Numbered from the stretch's first letter, positions 27,001 to 33,999 are shown. The stretch: DNA of 64,000 nt from Gambelia wislizenii (GCA_030847615.1 JAUMIR010000002.1:243245809-243309808); one strand, 5' to 3'. The notes: generated by a model from the letters alone, not told the origin. Numbers and translations: made by a program.

Positions 27001-27957
27001 ACAGCCCGGGGGGGGGGAAGAACCCTTTACTCATGAGTAAACCCCCATGGACAGGGTCTGCAGCTACTGGAAGCATTCCACATGTTTAGTTGCGAGTAAA
27101 CCCCCGCAAACCTGCCTGGTGGCGCACTCGGGGCCTGTAACTACTGGAAGCATTTCACATGTTTCTGTTCCCAGTGGGCTGATTGACTGGCCAATGGAGA
27201 GCTTTGATTGGTTGGGAAGTTTCTTAAGTGGCCAATCAGCACACTAGGAATGGCAACATACCTAAGAGTTTTATATATATATAGATTCCCCCAGTCTTAG
27301 ATGCTTCAATGTCACTGTAGGTTCTGCCATATAGATATAGGCTCGGAAATTACACAGAAGGGTTCCACCCCTCCAAATTCCCAGACCATAACTGATCAGT
27401 CTAGAAAAATAGGCCCATAGCCTTCAAAAGCTTAAAATAGTGCTGGGATGCTGTTTGAGAATGATGGGAATTATAGTCCAGGCGTAGTCTGTATCTGTTG
27501 GAGAGTCTGCTCCTGGCATGTTGCGTTCTAGACTGTACAGCCTGACCTACAGAAAGCAGGAGGTTAGCTAGTCCTGCCTTGTGAGAGGACTTATCAACAA
27601 AATGGCCTCTACCTCTGTACATCTCTGTTCTTTTGCTCTCTCTCACCGTGCCAACTGAGACCCGCGGGCTGGCAAAGGGCCCCTCCCCTTGGCCCAGAAG
27701 GCCCAAGTCAATGCTCTTGCGATCCTCCTGGCGCCCATGTCGCCGTGTCCGGCCCTCTGGTTTCCTGAGTGGGCGTTCGCCTCGAGGTAACCCGCCAGCA
27801 CTTAGTTTGCGCACAGGATTGGTCAACCATTTCTTGAGGGTGCTGACCGAGTGGCGGGAGGCAGGGGAGCTGGGAGCCGAGCTGCTGGATGCCTGCGGCT
27901 GGATCGAGGCCACAGAGGCTGAGATGCTGCCATCACTGCCTGCAATAGAGTAAGGAT
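1679..27957 (-). CDS. ARHGEF25: ARHGEF25 (p63RhoGEF/GEFT), 12 internal exons, both ends missing
   Basis: Gene-level entry; exons are listed separately. The product is a Dbl-family guanine nucleotide exchange factor that loads GTP on RhoA and is activated by Galpha-q binding to the DH-PH unit (known for the family). Twelve exons (1446 nt) joined at GT-AG sites stay in one frame, with compatible phases at every junction, and give about 482 residues: serine-rich linker 1-104, acidic/proline linker 105-168, DH domain about 168-357, PH domain about 358-482. Assignment to ARHGEF25 rather than TRIO or KALRN rests on [13 protein letters not shown] near the N terminus, [13 protein letters not shown] and [15 protein letters not shown], as I recall the human protein. 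About 110 C-terminal residues and the N-terminal palmitoylated Cys-rich exon of the long isoform are not in the window. Introns are packed with repeats but no exon is broken. Confidence 0.92.
2051..2274. mobile_element. Tigger-like MITE with three internal tandem units
   Basis: The ends are inverted (CAGTAGACCCTCAGTATCTG and the complement of GATATGGAGGGCCCACTG) and the element is flanked by TA on both sides, as for pogo/Tigger elements. Inside are three imperfect copies of a unit of about 22 bp around CCTAAAATGGCAG. Confidence 0.65.
2312..2518. mobile_element. Tigger-like MITE
   Basis: The ends CAATTGTCTCTTCATATTCG and the complement of GATATGGAGGGGCAACTG are inverted repeats with TA on both sides. 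The interior (ATACCAAAATC, TATATAAGATGGCAAAATC) is shared with the copies at 20984 and 31379. Confidence 0.75.
3008..3202 (-). CDS. ARHGEF25: ARHGEF25 exon K: PH domain, N-terminal half
   Basis: The exon has 195 nt with acceptor CCTTTCCAG and donor GTATCT. It encodes 65 residues from [20 protein letters not shown] through [16 protein letters not shown] to YAFKSSIK. These are the first PH strands; RRIFLFEQ is typical of Trio-type PH domains. In p63RhoGEF the PH domain restrains the DH domain until Galpha-q binds (family knowledge). The loop between SE and KSSIK is Arg-rich (TLERRRG). Confidence 0.93.
3405..3466 (+). repeat. L2-like LINE 3' tail
   Basis: Contains the squamate LINE tail motif ACCTTGAGTCCC...GGATATAAAT, also seen at 32550-32600. 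The Helitron at 3467 starts in its A/T-rich end. Confidence 0.5.
3467..3851 (+). mobile_element. Non-autonomous Helitron
   Basis: Begins TCTATATATAAAA after an A and ends CAGCTAG before a T, the A/T insertion with 5'-TC and CTRR-3' ends of Helitrons. It contains GATTGGCCACT near the 5' end, shared with the copy at 26791-27285, and an internal imperfect repeat holding CCCTCAGCCAATCACCACC twice. The predicted 3' hairpin is weak. Confidence 0.65.
4175..4362. mobile_element. Palindromic MITE (CACACTACACAAATAATC family)
   Basis: The left and right halves fold onto each other through about 29-bp arms containing CCATGGCTCCTTCCTATGG and its complement. The terminal arm is partly lost on the right. 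The family is also present at 5687, 9892 and 61580. Confidence 0.65.
4646..4723 (-). CDS. ARHGEF25: ARHGEF25 exon J: DH-PH junction helix
   Basis: The exon has 78 nt with acceptor CCTTTGCAG and donor GTAGGT. It encodes [20 protein letters not shown] then [15 protein letters not shown](N/T).GRL.GFE ends the long C-terminal DH helix and leads into PH strand 1. The Phe in MCFVPKR is the ARHGEF25 residue as I recall; TRIO has MCIVPRR. Confidence 0.95.
5557..5607 (-). CDS. ARHGEF25: ARHGEF25 exon I: DH C-terminal helix start
   Basis: A small exon of 51 nt, acceptor CTTCCTAG, donor GTAGGA. It encodes [17 protein letters not shown], matching human DFLKYYNRAGMDTADLE. Both ends are phase 0. It is too short to be found by open reading frame length alone and was identified by homology and splice sites. 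Confidence 0.88.
5687..5900. mobile_element. Palindromic MITE, diverged copy
   Basis: The ends ACACTGCTGAAATAATCC and the complement of ATTATTTCTGCAGTGTG pair. The interior GATTCCATAGGAAGGAGCCATG matches the family at 4175 and 9892. It lies in the intron between exons H and I. Confidence 0.55.
6118..6298 (+). repeat. tRNA-derived SINE (type with GCTAGGCGGACCAATG tail)
   Basis: Contains a B-box-like GGTTCAATCCC and a body and tail (CTGCCTAAAACTTTGGA, GGACCAATGATATGACT) typical of a common squamate SINE. It is a degenerate copy in the intron between exons H and I. Confidence 0.6.
6713..6753. repeat. (TA)n microsatellite
   Basis: About 40 bp of uninterrupted TA repeats lie about 85 bp downstream of exon H in transcript direction. 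Open frames reading poly Tyr-Ile across it are artefacts. Confidence 0.95.
6838..6930 (-). CDS. ARHGEF25: ARHGEF25 exon H: DH conserved region 3
   Basis: The exon has 93 nt with acceptor CCTTTCCAG. The donor GTGCTT at 6837 departs from consensus. It encodes [20 protein letters not shown] then [23 protein letters not shown] is the diagnostic conserved region 3 helix of Dbl domains, which packs against the GTPase switch regions. LQLND (not LQLTD or LTLSD) favours ARHGEF25 over TRIO and kalirin. Confidence 0.95.
7331..7378. repeat. GACA and CA simple repeats
   Basis: Short runs of AGAC, then C, then CACA units. Between 7000 and 8790, apart from this, a poly-G run at 7864-7873 and A/T-rich sequence, I see nothing assignable. 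Confidence 0.8.
8791..8880 (-). CDS. ARHGEF25: ARHGEF25 exon G: DH conserved region 2
   Basis: The exon has 90 nt with acceptor TTGTTCCAG and donor GTAAGG. It encodes 30 residues: [20 protein letters not shown], then [10 protein letters not shown]. This is nearly invariant in the TRIO/KALRN/ARHGEF25 group and forms conserved region 2 of the DH fold. Both ends are phase 0. Confidence 0.95.
9640..9689. repeat. (CTGT)n(CTAT)n microsatellite
   Basis: A compound tetranucleotide repeat of about 50 bp. Confidence 0.95.
9892..10112. mobile_element. Palindromic MITE, most complete copy
   Basis: The 221-bp element forms almost one hairpin. Terminal CACACTACACAAATAATCC pairs with GATTATTTGTGTAGTGTG, and inner TTCCTATGGAATCCTGGGA pairs with TCCCAGGATTCCATAGGAA. 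It lies in the intron between exons F and G. Confidence 0.75.
10763..10832 (-). CDS. ARHGEF25: ARHGEF25 exon F: DH domain segment
   Basis: The exon has 70 nt with acceptor GACACCAG and donor GTAAGT at 10762. It completes the split Asp codon and encodes [20 protein letters not shown] then IKH. It corresponds to human YFLQELQRCLKDPDWLAQLFIKH and ends in phase 0. Confidence 0.92.
11228..11331 (-). CDS. ARHGEF25: ARHGEF25 exon E: DH domain, helices after CR1
   Basis: The exon has 104 nt with acceptor TTTCTGCAG and donor GTGAGT. It encodes [20 protein letters not shown], then [14 protein letters not shown] and two bases of an Asp codon. [12 protein letters not shown] is the typical TRIO/ARHGEF25 segment between conserved regions 1 and 2. 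The intron to the next exon is only about 395 bp, one of the shortest here. Confidence 0.92.
11340..13550. other. Intron E/D, unassigned portion
   Basis: A/T-rich intron sequence with no exon recognised. The short open frames here show no family resemblance. CR1-like sequence may begin before 13600 but is too degraded to delimit. Confidence 0.5.
13580..13990 (+). mobile_element. Degenerate CR1-like reverse transcriptase fragment
   Basis: Broken frames read NWLK, then [17 protein letters not shown] and [13 protein letters not shown] pieces. These resemble the CR1 reverse transcriptase stretch around the FADD box, with frameshifts and stops. It is a dead copy in the intron between exons D and E. 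Confidence 0.5.
14359..14591 (+). repeat. tRNA-derived SINE with CTTGAAGGCACAC-type tail
   Basis: The head has an A-box-like region (GTAGGGTGCAGTG) and a B-box-like GGTTTGAATCCC. The body CTTGGGCAAGTCACACTCTC and tail AGTGTGAAGGCACACAATAAC follow. The same family occurs at 33668 and 49494. Confidence 0.8.
14927..15003. repeat. (CA)n(GA)n compound microsatellite
   Basis: About 32 bp of CA followed by about 45 bp of GA. The long frames of repeated Thr-His and Arg-Glu through it are not genes. Confidence 0.97.
15671..15737 (-). CDS. ARHGEF25: ARHGEF25 exon D: DH conserved region 1
   Basis: The exon has 67 nt with acceptor TGTCTGCAG. The donor GTGCCA at 15670 is weaker than consensus. It encodes (M)[19 protein letters not shown] and then IVE. 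The [10 protein letters not shown] motif is conserved region 1 of Dbl domains, whose Glu contacts switch I of the Rho GTPase (family knowledge). The exon ends in phase 0 and the next begins with Gly-Tyr-Met. Confidence 0.92.
16402..16529 (-). CDS. ARHGEF25: ARHGEF25 exon C: Pro/Glu linker into DH helix 1
   Basis: The exon has 128 nt with acceptor TCTCCTGGCAG and a consensus donor GTAAGT at 16401. It encodes 42 residues plus two bases of a Met codon (AT|G). The sequence is Pro-rich, then has a run of eight acidic/Gln residues (EEQEEEE), then RRSALEKS(M), the start of the DH domain. The split Met codon is completed exactly by the next exon, which supports both boundaries. Confidence 0.88.
16911..17148 (-). 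repeat. 5S rRNA-derived SINE
   Basis: On the minus strand GGAAGCTAAACAGGG, then GGTTAGTATTTGGATGGGAG, reproduces the 3' half of 5S rRNA with its internal promoter region. A body (TTTCAGAGGAAGG, CCTTGCCTAAGAAAACCC) and a CGACTTGAAG tail ending in a GT/CA repeat follow. Other copies are at 30690 and 43545. Confidence 0.85.
17667..19915. mobile_element. Tigger-like MITE interrupted by an L1
   Basis: The left part 17667-17887 starts CAGTCAGCCCTCAACTTTCG after TA. The right part 19810-19915 ends GTGGAGGGAACGACTC before TA. Both halves belong to the family at 30187-30443. An L1 fragment occupies 17888-19791 and has duplicated 18 bp of the MITE. Confidence 0.65.
17888..19791 (+). mobile_element. 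5'-truncated L1 retrotransposon (ORF2 3' part)
   Basis: The frame at 17819-18397 reads [30 protein letters not shown] and QNIPI, the C-terminal region of L1 ORF2p. Further broken pieces at 18609-18962 and 19141-19410 continue the ORF2 C terminus. The 3' end has AATAAA near 19774 and a short A run. An 18-bp target duplication with one mismatch (17870-17887 and 19792-19809) flanks it. Frameshifts and stops make it inactive. Confidence 0.85.
20385..20456 (-). repeat. SINE head fragment (tRNA-like)
   Basis: The minus strand reads GGCTGTATCTTAGTGTTAG (A-box-like) and GGTCCCAGGTTCAG (B-box-like), the head of the same SINE family as 6118-6298. The tail is absent. Confidence 0.5.
20700..20983. repeat. 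AT/CA-rich simple-sequence stretch
   Basis: Interrupted CA, TA and ATGT repeats with no coding signal. The 129-residue open frame across it is low complexity. Confidence 0.7.
20984..21203. mobile_element. Tigger-like MITE
   Basis: Starts CAGTTGTCCCTTCATATTCG after TA and ends GGATACGGAGGAACAACTG before TA. Its interior is close to the copy at 2312-2518. Confidence 0.8.
21826..21903 (-). CDS. ARHGEF25: ARHGEF25 exon B: short acidic/Leu-rich linker
   Basis: The exon has 78 nt, phase 0 to phase 0, with acceptor TTCACAG and donor GTGAGC. It encodes 26 residues beginning [18 protein letters not shown]. This lines up with the human segment ELPELTLLTTLLEG just before the DH domain (recalled, not searched). 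It joins exon A directly in frame. Short linker exons of this kind are easily missed by gene predictors. Confidence 0.85.
22838..23471. mobile_element. GGGCTTGTCTAC-type MITE, copy 1
   Basis: The ends GGGGTTGTCTAGAG and the complement of GTCTAGACAAGCCC are inverted repeats. The interior is shared with 54620-55394: AATACCTTTTGTCCCAA, GTACATGTGGAGAATAA-like text and a CTTGATTCACAGG motif. No open frame looks like a transposase. Confidence 0.65.
24150..25190 (-). mobile_element. 5'-truncated non-LTR retrotransposon, RT to C-terminal zinc finger
   Basis: The frame is open from the reverse transcriptase catalytic motif [12 protein letters not shown] (FADD at 25151-25140) to the stop at 24189. It passes [57 protein letters not shown] and a C-terminal CxxC zinc finger ([14 protein letters not shown]...H). 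This long frame with no stop suggests a fairly recent copy, but the endonuclease and most of the RT are missing. The clade is not resolved (RTE-like or a related group). Confidence 0.8.
25191..25528 (-). mobile_element. L2 fragment (distal part), split by CR1
   Basis: Minus-strand frames read [23 protein letters not shown] and YHADDT. These resemble L2 RT (FLSGR...SPMLFNIYMKPLGE...YADDT) with frameshifts. The upstream part of the same L2 is at 26130-26420. Confidence 0.55.
25529..26129 (+). mobile_element. 5'-truncated CR1 LINE
   Basis: The frame 25430-26053 reads [40 protein letters not shown] and [20 protein letters not shown], the C-terminal end of CR1 ORF2. It ends with GACTGGATGGCCCTTGAGGT and the tail ACTCTATGATTCTATGAT. 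The copy is intact from its truncation point and sits in an L2 of opposite orientation. Confidence 0.88.
26130..26420 (-). mobile_element. L2 fragment (proximal part), split by CR1
   Basis: The minus strand encodes pieces resembling [11 protein letters not shown] and FDTIDHGILLDRL of L2 RT (window: [23 protein letters not shown]) with frameshifts. It is continuous in order and strand with 25191-25528 across the CR1. Confidence 0.55.
26791..27285 (-). mobile_element. Non-autonomous Helitron
   Basis: Read on the minus strand it starts TCTATATATATATAAAACTC after A and ends GGGTACAGCTAG before T, with GATTGGCCACTTAAG near its start, as in the element at 3467-3851. It includes a G run and CCCATGGACAGGG-like segments in the middle. 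It lies just downstream of exon A. Confidence 0.65.
27647..27957 (-). CDS. ARHGEF25: ARHGEF25 exon A: serine-rich N-terminal linker
   Basis: The exon has 311 nt. Its acceptor is a TTTTCAG at 27964-27958 and its donor GTGAGA starts at 27646. It opens with the last two bases of a split codon (xAT, probably Asp) and ends in phase 0. It encodes [14 protein letters not shown], a long Ser/Ala/Pro stretch, then [18 protein letters not shown] and an Arg/Gly-rich basic tail. The KKWL..PVRKLS motif resembles the linker that precedes the second GEF module of TRIO and kalirin. No domain fold is expected; Ser/Arg richness suggests phosphorylation sites (inference). An antisense reading frame over the same bases is a shadow. 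Confidence 0.9.
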
Positions 27958-28023
27958 CTGAAAAGAGAGGACAAGAACAATCAGTGAATATTCATGGACA
28001 GATTTTGGGTTGTACTTGTAAGC

Positions 28024-28373
28024 CAGGGGTGGGCAAACTGTGGCCCCCGGGCCCTTCCAGAGTGATTTATTTTTGCCTCAAAATAGCCTATTAGGGACCT
28101 CGGGGACATTTTTGCTAGATTCCCCTTCTTCCTCCCAACCAATTTAGGCCCAGGAGAGGCCTTTTTTGAAACAGGAAGTGAACAGAAAATTGCTTCTGCT
28201 CACTTCCTGTTGTTAAAAAAGGGACTCTCCTGGCCCTAAAAAAGCTGTGGCAAAAATTCCTTCCAGGTTCCTCAGAGGACATTTGGGTGGACCTCTGCCT
28301 GGGAGTGTGATCCTCCGAGTTCTTCGGGGAGGGCTAATGAGCCTTACTAAACTTCCACAGTTGCCCACCTCTG
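28024..28373. mobile_element. hAT-like MITE
   Basis: The terminal inverted repeats are CAGGGGTGGGCAAACTGTGG and the complement of CCACAGTTGCCCACCTCTG. Flanking 8-mers TTGTAAGC (one base overlap) and TTGTAATA resemble an 8-bp target duplication. The interior contains an inverted pair around AAACAGGAAGTGA and TCACTTCCTGTT. It lies just upstream of exon A. Confidence 0.7.
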
Positions 28374-28939
28374 TTGTAATATCCAACAAAACACAGACGA
28401 TAAATGGCTAGCTTTGGCTTCATCTCACCTTCCCGAAGGAGCAGCCCAGCCTGGGAAGACAAGATGAAGCCAGAGCAGTGGGAAGTGGCCCTCCTCTTCC
28501 TTCTCCTGACAGCTGGCTGGGCAGCTCTTCCCATCCCTTTGGATTGCAGCCAGGATCAGAGGCCGCTGCCACTGCCACCATGCAGATGGATTTGGCTGCC
28601 ACTGCATGCCACCGCTGGGATGGGTGAAGAGCTGGTGGCTCTTTCCTCCTCTTTGCACCATGGCTGCCCTCTGTGCGGCACCACCACCAGGATGGGTGGA
28701 GAGCAGGCTGCTCTCTCCTCCTCTTTCTCACTGCCCTCCTTGTCGTCTCCAGGTGCTGCTGGGTTCTCACTTTCCATGAGAGTGTCTCCCCCGATAGCCC
28801 CCTCATCCAAAAAAAATTTAAAAATAGCATGGCCTCCATGTGAACTTCACAGCAGAGAGCATCACAGCCAATCATTTTTGTGTAAACACTGTGGAGGCAA
28901 CAGAACGCTGCTACGAATTGCTTATATATAGACAACCCC

Positions 28940-29118
28940 AAAGTTTTCCTAGAAAATGGCTAGAGAGGCATTCTCTCTAGACATCTTCTAGGTCCTCCAT
29001 CACAACAATTTTTAACTGGAAGTCCCATTATTTTAATAGGGTTTGCTGTTATCCACAGTTTCCAGTATCCACGGTAAGTCCAGGAACAAAGCCCCTGTGG
29101 ATACAGGGGTCCAACTGT
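28940..29118. mobile_element. Tigger-like MITE, partial
   Basis: The right end CCTGTGGATACAGGGGTCCAACTG before TA and the interior TTCTAGGTCCTCC match the family at 44896-45176. The left end is not recognisable. Confidence 0.5.
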
Positions 29119-29154
29119 AGTCGGCCAGTGAAGCTATTTCAACAAGGAAATTAT

Positions 29155-29682
29155 GGGCTTGTCTAAACTGTGAAAATAATCCTAACAGGATGCGAATGGA
29201 AGGTGATCTGTACAAATTGACATTCGCATAAACACGTGTCATTCAGAAGGGGGGCAGCCAAATCTACCACAAACTTTTTGTGGAAGCCTCTGGGGCTTCT
29301 CCCAGATTTTTTAAAAAGGTCCGTACGGCAGACTAATGTGCGATCGTTTGGACACTTGCATTTGCATTGGTGCGAACAGGCAGCGTAATCTGATTGGCTG
29401 GATGAGCATGGGGGCAGGGCTAGCAAACAGGGAAAGTGCCTGCTGTTGCCATGTTGGATTTTTGGCTAAGCAAGGATCTGGTAAATTGATAAAACGGCGA
29501 TCTTATACTCCGTTTTTTCTTTTTGTAAATATGAAATATTGCATGCATGCACCATGGTAAACTTTTTTTTTTTAAATGACGGTGGCAGATTTAAAAGCGC
29601 GAGTAAATCACTCGCAGCTGCTATCTTGGCTAGGGGTCATGTGAAGTTTTGGGAGGGCTCTTTCAACTGTTTAGACAGGTCG
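29155..29682. mobile_element. GGGCTTGTCTAC-type MITE, copy 2
   Basis: Starts GGGCTTGTCTAAACTG and ends CAACTGTTTAGACAGGTCGC. The minus strand contains CCAACATGGCAAC and CAGCCAATCAGATTAC, the same internal module as the copies at 41954 and 46045. Confidence 0.65.
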
Positions 29683-30186
29683 CAGTGCTGCAAATGGCTG
29701 TTTTTTCGGACAAGTTTGTATTTCCCCCCTTGTATTGATGGGACCTATATGTTCTCTGTAACCAGCTCCAGTTAGAACTCTAGCTGTAGCATTTTGGACC
29801 TGTTGAAATTTCCAAAAGCATCCACACATATAGACCCAAATGCTATTGTTAGTTCTAACTAGAGTAGACCCATTAAATCAACAAGGTTTACCTATGGGTT
29901 AACTCACCAATCAACATTTGATTGAATAGGTGTACTCTAGCTGGGACTAACCAACAGGATACCCACCACAGTGTGTTACAGTAATTAAATGGGATGTCAT
30001 CAAGGCATGTGTCACTATAGCCAGTTCTACAATGTTGACTGATAGTGAAGTGGTAGCATGTAGACCCAAGACAACAGATCCACATATCTCACACCTCAAG
30101 ATATCTGCCTATCGTTACTTACTATCATTTACATTCCATTCTTCCTCCAAAGGGCTCAGGCCTGCTTTATATAAGTATGTGCATTA

Positions 30187-30443
30187 CAGCCATCCCTCCA
30201 CATTTGTGGGTTAAGCATTCACAGATTTGATTATTCGCAGATTACTGCCGCCTCTGCTGCTGCCCTATACGTGATTGGAAAAATATGTTCTCTCTAGGCA
30301 TTTGTAGGTCCTCCAGCACAATTCCATGGTCAACTTAGAGAAGTATTCTGCCAGGTTAAAAAAAAAGTATCCTATATTCACAATTTTTCCACTTTCACAG
30401 AGATTCTGTGCCCATAAACCCTGAGAAAGTTGAGGGCCGATAG
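30187..30443. mobile_element. Tigger-like MITE
   Basis: The ends CAGCCATCCCTCCACATTTG and the complement of GAAAGTTGAGGGCCGATAG are flanked by TA. The interior TAGGTCCTCCAGCACAATTC matches 17667-19915, and it is in the opposite orientation. Confidence 0.65.
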
Positions 30444-30689
30444 TACTTGGCTTTTCTACAAATGATCACTGTATGCCTGGGTCATTAATTTTTCTGGTGA
30501 CTACAGCATCAAGAGATTACATGCACATGCGAATGAGGCCACCACACGTATCTCATCACAGACCAGATTTCCAGGTAGATCTTCATGAAATGAAGCTGAA
30601 TATATTTACTGTATATTTATAAATAAATATATTTATATTTACTTTATTTATTTCAGTTTAATCTCACCTTTTCTCTGAGGTATATATAT

Positions 30690-30925
30690 AGTTAGGGTCT
30701 AAATACCCTAAGAGCAACAGTTCCTGTCTGATCTTGGGCGCTAAGCAGGGTCAGTCCTGGTTAGTATTTGGATGGGAGACCACCAACAAATACCAGATGC
30801 TGTAAGCTATATTTCAGAGGAAGGAGTTGACAAAACCACCTCTGAGTACTCCTTGCCTAAGAAAACCCAATGAAATGCATGGGGTCACCATAATTCAACA
30901 AGCAACTTGAAGGCACACACACACA
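30690..30925 (+). repeat. 5S rRNA-derived SINE
   Basis: Contains CCTGTCTGATCTTGGGCGCT, AAGCAGGGTCAGTCCTGGTT and TAGTATTTGGATGGGAGACC, which follow 5S rRNA positions from about 30 to 90. A body and the tail CAACTTGAAGGCACACAC follow. Confidence 0.88.
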
Positions 30926-31378
30926 GAGTTATCTCCCTTGCATTTTATCCTTGCAATCAAGCTAAGAAGTAGATCAGGTTGAGAAAGAATGTTACCCAGC
31001 AAATTTAATCCAAGCCTGGATATGAAACTTGATCTCCATGTTTCTAGTTCAACTGTCTAACGGGTAAGGCATTCTTAAAGGGTGACCTGATTGACACTTA
31101 CGGAAGTTTTAAAGGGATTGTTATACAGGATATATGATGGCCCATTCACACACACACAGATCAACTACTTGATCTTGCAGCCATTAAATTATGCCTGTCC
31201 CTTTCATTCTATGTAACTCACATCTAATCCTTTTATTTATGTAGATGCACATAATTCCCATTCAGTGTTGAATCTAAGCAGCTGAACAGAAGGTGATGAA
31301 AGGTGATATAAACATATTTTAAACACATGCAGACACAGAAGGCCAGACCTGCTTGTTTTCAACACTGGAAGTACATTA

Positions 31379-31617
31379 CAGTTGTCCCTCCACATTCACA
31401 GATTAGGCTTTCACGATTTTAAGTATTCACGGCTTGAAAATATTCTTAAAAAATAATAATCCAAAAAGCAAATCTTGATTTTGCCATCTTATATAAGGGA
31501 CACCATTTTGCTATGCTATTGCATATAACGGGACTTGAGTATTCACAGATTTGGGTATTCACGGTGTGTGTGTGTGTGTCCTGGAACCAAACCCCAGCGA
31601 ATGTGAAGGGACAACTG
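31379..31617. mobile_element. Tigger-like MITE with internal GT run
   Basis: The ends CAGTTGTCCCTCCACATTC and the complement of GAATGTGAAGGGACAACTG are inverted repeats flanked by TA. It is the opposite orientation of 20984-21203, with a (GT)n expansion near 31565. Confidence 0.8.
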
Positions 31618-31719
31618 TATACAGTATGTCTTTTGCAGTCCATTTCCTGTTCAGGCTTGTGAGCTGGCCCCAAATCTGTGTGTGCAAGTGCATGAAAATG
31701 GGCACATGTTAATTCATAT

Positions 31720-32625
31720 TAGTCCAGTCCTACTAGTGGTTTAAGGAGAGAAAGCGGCCTGGATTCAGCTCTGAGCCTGGAGCCCCAGGTCTCAGTAATG
31801 ACCAGGAGTGCTTTTGCACAGCTAAAACTAGTGCGCCAACTCTGCCCGTTCCTAGAGAAGTCGGATCTGGCCACAGTGGTACATGCCTGGTTATATTCCA
31901 TTTGGATTACTGTGATGCAGTCTATGTGGGGCTGCCTTTGAAAAGTGCTCAGAAACTTTGGTTGGTCCAAAGAGCAGCAGCCAGGTTGTTAACTGGGGTT
32001 GGCTAACAGAGAACACACAACTACTTTGTTGTCATGGCTCCACTGACTTCAAGTTTTTCCAAGCACAATTTAAAGCGTTGGTTTTGACCTATAAAGCCCT
32101 ATACAGCATGGGTCCAGTTATTTGAAGGGCCACATCTTCCTGTATGAGCCCAGTAAAGCTTTAAGATCATCTGGAGAAACCCTCCTCTCTGTCCCACCAC
32201 CTTCTCAGGTTCATTTGGTGGGAACGAGGGAGAGGGCCTTCTTCTTCGTGGCTGCTCCTAGACTTTGACCTCCCTTCCCCAGAGAAGCTAAGATGACCCC
32301 ATCTGTGTTCTCCTTCCAGCAGCAGGTTAAGATGTTTTTATGCCACCAGGTTTTTGTGAACTAAAAAGGGCTGGGCTAGTGAGGCTGTGTGGTGCAGTTT
32401 TAATTTTTTGTAAGGGCTTTAAGGCATTTTAATTTTTACTACTGTATAATGTTTTTAACTTGTAAATTGTTTAATTCTTTTTAAAATTTTATATTTATAA
32501 TGTGATTTTAACTTTGTACTGTTTTTAGCTTGCATGGTTTTAAACAGGTAGTTAGCCACCTTGAGTCCCATTTGTGGGAGAAAGGCACAATATAAATGAA
32601 TAAGAAGAAGAGGAAGAAGAAGAAA
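31720..32625 (+). mobile_element. 5'-truncated L2 LINE, degenerate
   Basis: Broken frames carry the L2 ORF2 C-terminal pattern (YCDAVYVGLPL..., YKALYS, GRGLLLRGCS-like). It ends in the tail motif CACCTTGAGTCCC...GGAGAAAGGCACAATATAAAT and an A/G-rich run. Many stops are present. Confidence 0.65.
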
Positions 32626-33667
32626 GTTTCCACAAACAGCAGAGTTTAGCAGCAGCTTAACAAGTGCCCAGCAGGAGGCAATAATGCAATGCAGTGGCAT
32701 GGCACCTGCTCCTGAAATAACTTTGCCTGAATCGGGATCCTGAGATGTGTCAAGCCATGGCTCCCACTCACAAGGCCATGGCAGCTTAAGGCGTGTTGCT
32801 ATGGCAACTGGCCAACAGTACTAAATAGGTCCATGGCCTACTTGGGACCAAGGCTTAGAAAGAACCAATTTGCACCCACTAAGTGCAACAAACAACACTT
32901 TCTCTAACCTGCGGCTTCATCCTTCCTAGTCGTACACTTACAACTCCTCACTCAGGTGACAAAACTTTTTTTTCTGGGCTATACTGTTTCCGGTTACAAA
33001 TAGGAGCTTAGGTTGACTGAATATCTCTCCCTTTAAAAAGAAAAAGAAAAAGAAAGAATCTCTCAAAATAATACTGTAATTCCCATCACATACAACTGGC
33101 ATGCCAGGAAGCCATGTTTTAGGGAAATTGTGAGCAGAAAATATAATTATATGGAGGAACCGCTTGTGTGCTATCTAAAGCAGTACAGCCTAAAAACAGG
33201 TTTACCACCTCACTGAGAATTTAGACCAGAAGTTTAAAATAACCACTCTCTGACACTGGTGGCATTAAAAAAATATTCAAAAAGACAACAAGACATGAGA
33301 CCCAAACACACAGGCAACATAGAATAACATATGAAAATAGTGCAAACATCTGTTTCCCGCCCAGCCAACAGCAGCATCATGTTTAACTACTTTATTGCCA
33401 CTCCTCAAAGATAAACTTAATTCATATCTCAAGCTGGTGGGTAGCATTCTGGAGAAGATGGCCATTTAGCCTCAGTCACAGAAAAAAGCCCCCAAACTGC
33501 AAGTATCTAAAATCATATAAGTGCCTCAGTTCATACATGCAAGTTGATCACCTGACAACAGAAGCATTCATGGCCTGCATGTGTGAATGAATTTACTCCA
33601 AAGAGACAATTCTCTCACATTCTCAGACAAAATGCTTCGTAGGATAGAATTCATTCAGACATTCAGA

Positions 33668-33897
33668 AGCCAGCATGGTATAGTGGTTTGTGTGTTGACT
33701 AGGACTCCAGGAGACCAAGGTTTGAATCCCCTCTGAGCCATGGAAAACCCCAGGTGACTTTGGGCAAGTCATACTCTCTCAGCCTCAGAGGAAGACACTG
33801 GGAACCCCTCTGAACAAATCTTGCAAAGAAAACCCCATGATAGGTTTGCCTTAGGATTGCTACAAGTCAGAAACAACTTGAAGGAACACAACAACAA
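33668..33897 (+). repeat. tRNA-derived SINE with CTTGAAGGAACAC-type tail
   Basis: The head AGCCAGCATGGTATAGTGG, B-box-like GGTTTGAATCCCC and body GGGCAAGTCATACTCTCTC are followed by a tail ending in ACAACAAC. Same family as 14359 and 49494. Confidence 0.85.
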
Positions 33898-33999
33898 CTT
33901 CAAGAATTTTAAAAAATGAACTGATAATCACACATATGGGAACCAGCCTCAACAGCTTGTCCAGGTATTCTGTTGCATCCCTATGTCAGTCTTGCGTTT

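Noticed and set aside
27633..27953. 106-residue frame on the plus strand
   Set aside because: It is exactly antisense to ARHGEF25 exon A and has no family resemblance.
28404..28941. Frames of 175 and 173 residues on opposite strands, the plus one with a hydrophobic signal-like stretch after MKPEQWEV
   Set aside because: Both strands are open over the same bases, the sequence has internal duplicated segments typical of MITE interiors, and no splice or homology support is visible.
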